From: Tannerellaceae bacterium
GTDB lineage: Bacteria; Bacteroidota; Bacteroidia; Bacteroidales; Tannerellaceae
NCBI GenBank assembly: GCA_020860805.1
Contig: JAJBTP010000469.1
Coordinates: 1-8,094, forward strand
DNA: 8,094 nt
Direction: 5' to 3'
Made by a program: the position numbers and the translations under genes. Shown piece after piece: positions 1 to 5,611 of the stretch. Under the pieces are notes generated by a model that ran no database searches, had not been told where the DNA came from, and saw only the letters and a list, made by a program, of their open reading frames with translations. The number at the start of each line of letters is the position of its first letter. The stretch's first letter is position 1.

Positions 1-1212
1 GTACGTTCTATTCCGGTTTGTGAACATTTTGGTATTTGTGGCGGATGTAAATGGCAACACTTACCCTATGAAGAACAATTAAAAAACAAACATAAACAGG
101 TTATTGATAATCTCACCCGTATTGGAAAAATAGAAATGGAAGAGATTCTTCCAATCCTGGGTTCCGAAAAAACCGTTTTCTATCGTAATAAACTGGAATA
201 TACATTTTCCAATAAACGGTGGCTGACAGAAGAACAGGTAAAATCCGGCGAAAGCTTTGATAATATGGACGGACTGGGCTTTCATATACCCGGCATGTTT
301 GATAAAGTACTGGATATTCATAAATGCTGGCTGCAGGATGATATTAATAACCGGATTCGGCTGGCAATAAAAGACTATTGTCTGACCCATGAAGGCTATC
401 CTTTTTTTGATCTCCGGAACCAGGAAGGTTTTATGCGTACATTGATAATACGTACCTCTTCTACCGGTGAGCTGATGGTCATTGTTGTATTTTATCAGGA
501 AGATCCGGAAAAACGGGAAGCTTTATTAGGCTATATCGCTGACAACTTCCCGGAGATTACCTCTCTGTTATATGTAATTAATGGCAAACGAAACGATACC
601 ATTACTGATCAGGATGTATTGGTATATAAAGGAAAAGACCATATGATGGAAGAGATGGAAGGAATACAGTTTAAAGTCGGTCCTAAATCTTTTTATCAGA
701 CGAATAGTGAACAGGCATATAACCTGTATAAAATTACCCGTGACTTTGCCGGCTTATCCGGTAATGAACTAGTATATGACTTATATACGGGAACCGGTAC
801 CATTGCAAATTTTATTTCACGTCATGCCCGTCAGGTAGTAGGAATTGAATATGTACCGGAAGCCATAGAAGATGCAAAAGTTAATTCCTCTATCAACGGG
901 ATTGAAAATACGTTATTCTATGCCGGTGATATGAAGGATATCCTCAATACGGCCTTTATTGAGGAACACGGACGTCCGGATGTTATTATTACCGATCCAC
1001 CACGGGCAGGTATGCATGATGATGTGATTAAAGCTATTCTTTTTGCTGCTCCGCAGCGAATTGTTTATGTAAGTTGTAATCCGGCTACTCAGGCACGTGA
1101 CTTAAGCCTGCTGGATGAACAATATAAAGTAAAAAAGGTACAACCTGTGGATATGTTCCCTCATACACATCATGTGGAAAATGTGGTGTTGCTGGAGAGG
1201 AGGACCTCCTAA
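1..1212 (+). CDS. rlmD: 23S rRNA (uracil-C5)-methyltransferase, RlmD/RumA family, 5'-truncated by the window edge
   Basis: SAM-dependent enzyme that methylates C5 of a uridine in 23S rRNA (U1939 in E. coli RlmD) in the cytoplasm. The frame is open from base 1, so the ATG at 136 is internal and 403 codons are visible. The missing N-terminus should hold the TRAM RNA-binding domain. Seen directly: the [4Fe-4S] cysteines in CEHFGICGGC (codons at 19, 37 and 46) and a fourth in HKCWLQ (325-327); FYQTNSEQ, the SAM-contacting region; DLYTGTGT (778 onward), SAM motif I; DPPRAG (994-1011); the catalytic Cys in SCNP (1075-1077); and the general-base Glu in HVENV (1177-1179). All family active-site residues are therefore present. 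Stop TAA at 1210-1212. The exact target (U1939, U747 or both) cannot be settled from sequence; rlmD is the usual name for this family. The mltF gene follows 42 bp downstream on the same strand. Confidence 0.9.
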   Translation, partial: VRSIPVCEHFGICGGCKWQHLPYEEQLKNKHKQVIDNLTRIGKIEMEEILPILGSEKTVFYRNKLEYTFSNKRWLTEEQVKSGESFDNMDGLGFHIPGMFDKVLDIHKCWLQDDINNRIRLAIKDYCLTHEGYPFFDLRNQEGFMRTLIIRTSSTGELMVIVVFYQEDPEKREALLGYIADNFPEITSLLYVINGKRNDTITDQDVLVYKGKDHMMEEMEGIQFKVGPKSFYQTNSEQAYNLYKITRDFAGLSGNELVYDLYTGTGTIANFISRHARQVVGIEYVPEAIEDAKVNSSINGIENTLFYAGDMKDILNTAFIEEHGRPDVIITDPPRAGMHDDVIKAILFAAPQRIVYVSCNPATQARDLSLLDEQYKVKKVQPVDMFPHTHHVENVVLLERRTS

Positions 1213-1214
1213 AC

Positions 1215-1320
1215 ACTCCCTAACCCCCTAAAGGGGGAATTTAATCCTTTCTTTATGAGAAGATGCTTTAATAAAAAATATAGACTCTCTTTTGCCCTCC
1301 CTTTAGGAGGCTGGGGGGTT
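1215..1320. repeat. Inverted pair of GC-rich REP-like repeats flanking the mltF start codon
   Basis: Copy 1 (about 1215-1237, between the genes) contains ccccc-taaa-ggggg, a 5-bp stem with a 4-base loop. Copy 2 (about 1296-1319, inside the mltF frame) contains cctcc-cttta-ggagg, also a 5-bp stem. Copy 1 and the reverse complement of copy 2 agree at 18 of 23 aligned positions by my hand alignment, and all five differences are transitions. Two of these changes swap a C-G for a T-A pair in copy 2 while a 5-bp stem remains. The copies face each other, so they can also pair with one another and leave the ATG at 1255 in the loop. Similar 'ctccctaacccccta / taggagg-ggggtt' elements are, as I recall, scattered between genes in many Bacteroidota genomes. 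The genome-wide copy number here is unknown. Confidence 0.6.
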
Positions 1321-2670
1321 CTTTTTCTTATTCTTCTTGGTTGTAAAAGTGCAACGACCCAGACTACAGAAGAAGAATATGATTTATCGCAAATTATTGA
1401 AAGTGGCGAGTTAAGGGCTGTAACTTTATACAGTTCTACCTCTTATTTCGAATACCGCTCGGAAGCGATGGGGTATGAATATGATTTGATTAAGAATTTT
1501 GCGAAGTCATTAGGACTGACATTAAATCTGGTTGTAGCAGAAAATGAACTACGTTTGGTGGAGATGCTACAGGCTGGTGAGGTGGATATTGTAGCTTATC
1601 CTATTCCGATGGATAATAGATTGAAGCAGGAAGTCATTTATTGTGGTCCGGAAGATATTTCAACGCAGGTACTGGTACAACGGGCTGCCCGTGGAGATAC
1701 CATTTTATTCAATGTTACAGAACTGATAGGACGGGAGGTTTATGTAAAGCCGGATACCAAATACCATCAACGGTTGGTTAATCTGGATAACGAACTGGGA
1801 GGAGGAATTATTATAAAAGGTGTAGAGAAAGACACAGTAACCACAGAAGATTTGATAGAAATGGTTTCCCGGGGCGAAATTCCTTACACGGTTAGTGATG
1901 ACCGCATTGCACGCCTGAATAAAACCTACTACTGGAATATAGATATTCAACTTCAGATTAGTTTTCCCCAACGTTCTATGTGGGTCGTACGTAATGATAC
2001 TCCTTTACTGGCAGAAGCCATTAATCTCTGGAATGCCGAAAAGAAATCCTCTGTAGCTTTTACTGCCATTACCAAACGTTATTTCGAGTTAAGTAAGAGA
2101 AATATAGAAGAAGGAATGCCAGTTATTCAGGATGGAAACCTTTCTCCCTATGATAACCTGTTTAAACAACATGCCCGGGCTATTGACTGGGATTGGCAGT
2201 TGCTGGCTGCATTGGCTTATCAGGAATCTAAGTTTCAACTTCACCTGGAATCATGGGCCGGAGCAAAAGGACTAATGGGAATTATGCCGGCTACTGCCAG
2301 AGCTTTCGGAGTACATCCGCATGAACTGGAAGATCCTGATATCGCTATCCGGACAGGAGTGGAATGTTTGAAGAGATTTGGTGCAGGTTTCCGGAGTATT
2401 CCGGATCCCGTGGAGCGTATTAAGTTTACTTTAGCTTCTTATAATGCCGGAGTCGGTCATATTTATGATGCGCAGCGATTGGCCGAAAAGTACGGAAAAA
2501 ACCCCCAGGTTTGGGATGAACATGTGGCTGAATTTATCCGGTTGAAAGCAGAGCCACAATACTATAACGACCCATTATGCAAACATGGATATCTACGTGG
2601 TAAAGAAACGTATAACTATGTTCGCGAAGTAATGGATCGTTATAATTATTATATGCGTAGAACCAGCTGA
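1255..2670 (+). CDS. mltF: MltF-type membrane-bound lytic transglycosylase: solute-binding domain plus SLT domain lipoprotein
   Basis: Predicted periplasmic lipoprotein of 471 aa that cleaves the MurNAc-GlcNAc bond of peptidoglycan to give 1,6-anhydro ends. Residues 1-30 form a lipoprotein signal peptide: basic start (RRC...KKYR), hydrophobic core, and lipobox LLGC with Cys30 as the predicted lipidated residue. Residues about 50-270 resemble a family 3 extracellular solute-binding domain (GYEYDLIKNFAKSLG, VDIVAYPIP). Residues about 295-440 are an SLT (GH23-like) domain with the catalytic Glu324 in AYQESKF, GAKGLMGIMPATA (339-347 region; Gly342 where many SLT proteins have Gln), and SYNAG (Tyr396-Gly399). 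This two-domain order is that of E. coli MltF. ATG 1255 is the only usable start: no ATG, GTG or TTG lies in frame between the rlmD stop and it, or between it and the lipobox. No Shine-Dalgarno sequence at normal spacing is visible. It probably shares a transcript with rlmD. In the family the solute-binding part is thought to control the catalytic part; its ligand here is unknown. Confidence 0.88.
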   Translation: MRRCFNKKYRLSFALPLGGWGVLFLILLGCKSATTQTTEEEYDLSQIIESGELRAVTLYSSTSYFEYRSEAMGYEYDLIKNFAKSLGLTLNLVVAENELRLVEMLQAGEVDIVAYPIPMDNRLKQEVIYCGPEDISTQVLVQRAARGDTILFNVTELIGREVYVKPDTKYHQRLVNLDNELGGGIIIKGVEKDTVTTEDLIEMVSRGEIPYTVSDDRIARLNKTYYWNIDIQLQISFPQRSMWVVRNDTPLLAEAINLWNAEKKSSVAFTAITKRYFELSKRNIEEGMPVIQDGNLSPYDNLFKQHARAIDWDWQLLAALAYQESKFQLHLESWAGAKGLMGIMPATARAFGVHPHELEDPDIAIRTGVECLKRFGAGFRSIPDPVERIKFTLASYNAGVGHIYDAQRLAEKYGKNPQVWDEHVAEFIRLKAEPQYYNDPLCKHGYLRGKETYNYVREVMDRYNYYMRRTS

Positions 2671-2679
2671 CAGTTCTCC

Positions 2680-5361
2680 TTATTTTCTATTACTTTCCTC
2701 CAACAGATTAATAATCTTCTGATTAAATTCCTCTGCCTTTAATAAATCTTCCAGAGTAATATGCATACGGTACCGCCAGTAATGCTTCGGATTGGCTGGT
2801 ACATTGATGCGTTCGCCTTCAATGAATGGATTTTTGATTGCATCATCCATCGCAAACCAGTCCTGCACCGGAATAATACAAAGCATAGAGGTTGTTTTCA
2901 GATGATTAATTACAATATATGTAGCAATATCGGCAGTACATTCTTCCGGAGCTGCTCCCCAACGTTGTAATACATTATTATAATACCGTTGTGTTTTGCC
3001 CCTGTCTTCTTTCCACCAATTCCGTAACGGGCTCATATCGTGTGTAGAGGTAGTACAAACAGACAGATAAGGAAGATGATACATATCTGTAAACTCTCTG
3101 TCTATTGCTTTCGGCATCCGTTCGACTTCCAGGCTAAGTATCTGTAATTCATTCATTACAGCCGGTACCGTTTCCGGTATCATACCTAAATCTTCTCCGC
3201 ATACTAACATTTCGGTACCGGTCACTAATGGGGTCAGTCGTTGAAGTGCCTTTCCTTTCCAGAATTCATTATGCCGGTGATAGAAGAAATCCTGATACAA
3301 ACGATCGAAATTATACCGGTCACCCGGACTTAATTCTCTATAGATATAGGATTGGTTAGCAGAAATGCGGGGATGGAATTTATCCGTTTGATAAGGATCC
3401 CGTAGGAATAGTACTTCGTTAGCGATATACATCAGGCCTTTTTTGATACGGAATGAAAAATCATCCGTTTTATCAGCGAAAATCTTTTCGATTTTAGCCT
3501 GGGTATCGCAGAAATCTTTCAGTACAAAATGATTGGATGAGGATTGTGCCAGATAGCTATTTATCACTTCTTCTGTTAAATCTCCCAATAATTCATACAG
3601 GAAGTTCCGGTGAATATGTGGAGTCGTGAAACGGCCTTCATCGAAATAAAGCCCGAAAGAACCTATTTCATCCCGTGAATAGGGCAGGGCCGGATTGAAA
3701 TGACCACAAAGCCCCTGTACATATTCCAAAGGAATCTCCCAGATACGGAAAAAGCCCAGGATATGATCGATACGGAAACAATCAAAATAATCACCCAGTT
3801 TATGGAAACGTTTTTTCCACCAGCTGTATCCATCCTGTTCCATTAAATCCCAGTTATAAGTTGGGAGACCCCAGTTCTGTCCGCTGGCCGAAAAATCGTC
3901 CGGTGGAGCTCCGGCCTGTCCGTTCATATTAAAATAGGCAGGTTCAGTCCAGGCTTCGACACTGGTACGGTTAATACCAATAGGAAAGTCACCTTTCAGA
4001 ATCACTCCGTTTTTACGGGCATAATCGGATACTTCTTTAAATTGTATATGCAGGATGTATTGCTGGAAATAAATAAATGCGATTTCCGGATAGAATTCCG
4101 ACGATTCATCGCATAATTGATAGGCAACAGCTTTATTGTATACGGCATGTTCACCCCATTGGTTAAAGTCTGCTGTCTGATACTGGTCACGGTAATAACA
4201 GAAACAGGCATAGGGTACCAGCCATATTTTATTCTCATTCACAAACTCAATGAAAGCTGGATCGTTCAGGATAGTATCCTGTTCCTGTTTGAAATATTCG
4301 GAAGCATAGGCTATTTTATGCTGGTACACTTCTTCATAATCCACATCTGTTTTATTGTTGAGTTCAATCTGTTTTTGTATATAAAAAGCTACACGATCCG
4401 GATGATTGAGTTTACCCATACCATTCAGATCCATATAAATAGGATGAATAGCAAAAATAGAAATAGCACTGTACGGATAGGAATCCTGCCATGTTTTCGT
4501 CATGGTCGTATCATTTACAGGCAATATCTGGATGACCCTCTGGTGTGTTTTCCTGACCCAGTCAACCATGAGTTTTAAATCTCCTAAATCCCCTACACCG
4601 AAACTCTTTTCAGAACGAAGAGAAAAAACCGGAATCACACTTCCGGAAGTACGCCAGAGCGGAAGAGAATCACTAAAGAAAAGTCCGGAAAGGCAGGTTA
4701 CTCCCTGCTCTGATAAAGGAAACGGGTTCAGTGTGCGGTTGTTTATACTTTCCCAATACAGGGGTGTTTGTTGCTCATTATCCGATACAAAGAATTTATA
4801 TTCCAGAGGAAATTTGATTTGGTTTACCGGTATTTCCACACGCCATTCCGGAAATTGAGAACCATTCAGCCGTAGGGCTCCGGATGTGTCCCAATTACCC
4901 AATATTGGCTGGTTTCCACTAATAACAACAAACTGATTGCTTTGAACTTTGGGTGCAAATAGTTTAAGGACTAACATTCCGCCTGTTCCTGCTTCATTTT
5001 TCTGTTCCTGATGCGCAAATACACTTTTGGTAAATGCAGAGGTATAAAAAGATAAATCGGAAGGTATAGCCTGCCAGTTATCTAATAAAACATAAGAAGG
5101 TATATTTTCGTGGACGGTGAGATGATGATTATGATTCCATTCCTCACGTATAATCCGGTTATTTCTTTTAACGCAATAACGGTACTCTATTTCCTGCGAC
5201 ATAGCTGATAGTTCAATATCAGCCTGCCAGTCACCGTCATAGGTGTAATTCATGGGTTTGGCCAGTGCAGGATTCCAGCCTCCTAACTCCGGGCTAGAAC
5301 CCAGAATATAAAGACCTTCACCCCAGCGGGTCTGGTAGTTAATTCGGAAAGATAGTTTCAT
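2680..5361 (-). CDS. malQ: 4-alpha-glucanotransferase (amylomaltase, GH77) with two N-terminal CBM20 domains, DPE2-like
   Basis: Transfers alpha-1,4-glucan segments between maltodextrins, releasing glucose; a cytoplasmic enzyme of maltose/starch/glycogen use. It has 893 aa and no signal peptide. CBM20 no. 1 is at about 1-98 (LGGW at 26-29, YRYCVK at 60-65). CBM20 no. 2 is at about 127-215 (LGNW at 154-157, YKFFV at 188-192). GH77 runs from about 242 to the end and opens with PVFSLRSEKSFGVGDLGD, with GAPPDDFSASGQNWG near 482-496. Catalytic residues by homology: nucleophile Asp532 (FRIDHILG), acid/base Glu723 (CGEDLG), and Asp775 (STHDMS). The Asp-Glu distance is 191 residues, against 47 in Thermus amylomaltase (Asp293/Glu340), so there is an insert of about 140 residues, as in plant DPE2 and its bacterial relatives. 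E. coli-type MalQ lacks both the CBM20 pair and this insert. Start ATG at 5359-5361 with the A-rich leader usual in Bacteroidota. Its 3' end converges on mltF with a 9-bp gap. No sus-type or transporter genes lie beside it. Confidence 0.93.
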   Translation of the reverse strand: MKLSFRINYQTRWGEGLYILGSSPELGGWNPALAKPMNYTYDGDWQADIELSAMSQEIEYRYCVKRNNRIIREEWNHNHHLTVHENIPSYVLLDNWQAIPSDLSFYTSAFTKSVFAHQEQKNEAGTGGMLVLKLFAPKVQSNQFVVISGNQPILGNWDTSGALRLNGSQFPEWRVEIPVNQIKFPLEYKFFVSDNEQQTPLYWESINNRTLNPFPLSEQGVTCLSGLFFSDSLPLWRTSGSVIPVFSLRSEKSFGVGDLGDLKLMVDWVRKTHQRVIQILPVNDTTMTKTWQDSYPYSAISIFAIHPIYMDLNGMGKLNHPDRVAFYIQKQIELNNKTDVDYEEVYQHKIAYASEYFKQEQDTILNDPAFIEFVNENKIWLVPYACFCYYRDQYQTADFNQWGEHAVYNKAVAYQLCDESSEFYPEIAFIYFQQYILHIQFKEVSDYARKNGVILKGDFPIGINRTSVEAWTEPAYFNMNGQAGAPPDDFSASGQNWGLPTYNWDLMEQDGYSWWKKRFHKLGDYFDCFRIDHILGFFRIWEIPLEYVQGLCGHFNPALPYSRDEIGSFGLYFDEGRFTTPHIHRNFLYELLGDLTEEVINSYLAQSSSNHFVLKDFCDTQAKIEKIFADKTDDFSFRIKKGLMYIANEVLFLRDPYQTDKFHPRISANQSYIYRELSPGDRYNFDRLYQDFFYHRHNEFWKGKALQRLTPLVTGTEMLVCGEDLGMIPETVPAVMNELQILSLEVERMPKAIDREFTDMYHLPYLSVCTTSTHDMSPLRNWWKEDRGKTQRYYNNVLQRWGAAPEECTADIATYIVINHLKTTSMLCIIPVQDWFAMDDAIKNPFIEGERINVPANPKHYWRYRMHITLEDLLKAEEFNQKIINLLEESNRK

Positions 5362-5389
5362 TTTATTAATCGTATTAGTTAATTGACTA

Positions 5390-5419
5390 CGAATGTAGAA
5401 ATTAATTGACAGCTGTCAA
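5390..5419 (-). promoter_or_regulatory. Probable malQ promoter, Bacteroides-type -33/-7 elements
   Basis: Read on the minus strand, TTG (5419-5417) is followed after exactly 19 bases by TACATTCG (5397-5390). The Bacteroides primary-sigma consensus is TTTG/TTG, 19-21 bases, then TAnnTTTG; the -7 box here has one mismatch (C for the third T). Transcription would start near 5383, leaving an untranslated leader of roughly 20 bases before the ATG at 5361. The -33 element lies within the 20-bp palindrome at 5403-5422, so a protein bound there would compete with RNA polymerase. Confidence 0.5.
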
Positions 5420-5422
5420 TTA
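5403..5422. promoter_or_regulatory. Perfect 20-bp palindrome, candidate operator for malQ
   Basis: taattgacagctgtcaatta reads the same on both strands with no mismatch. It overlaps the -33 element of the putative malQ promoter, where a repressor dimer could act. The left-arm 9-mer TTAATTGAC (5402-5410) recurs on the plus strand at 5379-5387, just downstream of the -7 box, and at 5478-5486. The binding protein is not identifiable from this window, which contains no regulator gene. Confidence 0.5.
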
Positions 5423-5432
5423 TTGCTCTCAT

Positions 5433-5467
5433 AAAAAACGCAGACTCCTGCAAAGAAGTCTACGTTT
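5433..5467 (-). terminator. Intrinsic terminator of nrdJ
   Basis: Transcribed from the minus strand, the RNA forms an 11-bp stem from aaacgtagact (5467-5457) and agtctgcgttt (5446-5436), with one U-G wobble and a 10-base loop. It runs straight into further U residues (six in a row at 5438-5433, three of them in the stem). On the plus strand the wobble becomes a C-A mismatch, so the structure favours minus-strand transcripts. It lies 28 bp beyond the distal TAA of the nrdJ frame (5495-5497) and before the malQ promoter, separating the two transcripts. Its position after the zinc-ribbon tail fits that tail being part of the ancestral gene. Confidence 0.75.
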
Positions 5468-5494
5468 ATATTGTTTTTTAATTGACCATTAAAT

Positions 5495-5611
5495 TTATCC
5501 ACATCTGGATGCACCACAGTTTTTACAAATCAGGCAGCCTTCCTGATAGATAAGAGTTTCCAATCCACAGTTCGGACAGGTGTGCCCCTGTGGTTCGGTT
5601 ACATTAGGCAG
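5495..5611 (-). pseudogene. nrdJ: Detached C-terminal zinc-ribbon/redox tail of NrdJ, in frame behind an amber codon
   Basis: Directly after the TAG at 5614-5612 the same frame continues for 38 codons and ends with TAA (5497-5495). It encodes LPNVTEPQGH followed by TCPNCG, then LETLIYQEGCLIC and KNCGASRCG. This carries six cysteines in a CxxC...CxxCxxC...C arrangement typical of the class II ribonucleotide reductase C-terminus. In that family these C-terminal cysteines pass electrons to the active-site disulphide. No frameshift is needed: one sense codon in place of TAG would restore an 846-aa protein. No start codon lies inside the tail at a sensible place, so it is not an independent gene. 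It is labelled a pseudogene fragment because it is untranslated unless the amber codon is read through; a sequencing error is equally possible. Confidence 0.8.

Noticed and set aside
1198..1210. aggagg-a-cctcct inverted repeat at the end of rlmD, containing a Shine-Dalgarno-like AGGAGG
   Set aside because: It lies within the last rlmD codons, far from the mltF ATG (more than 50 bases), and Bacteroidota rarely use such signals. It may just be the edge of the repeat region.
136..1212. ATG at 136 as the start of the methyltransferase gene
   Set aside because: The same frame is open back to base 1 and encodes three of the four family iron-sulphur cysteines, so the ATG is internal.
2653..2670. 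MltF and the methyltransferase both end in the residues RRTS
   Set aside because: The codons differ (agg-agg-acc-tcc against cgt-aga-acc-agc), so this is most likely coincidence rather than duplication.
2659..2677. Small hairpin (agaac...gttct) as a terminator between the convergent genes mltF and malQ
   Set aside because: The stem has only 5 bp with a 9-base loop and no proper T tract right after it, and it overlaps the mltF stop. Too weak to call.
4117..4858. Overlapping plus-strand open frames of 118-153 codons inside malQ
   Set aside because: They lie antisense to a clear GH77 coding region and show no recognisable family motif. The same holds for open frames antisense to rlmD, mltF and nrdJ.
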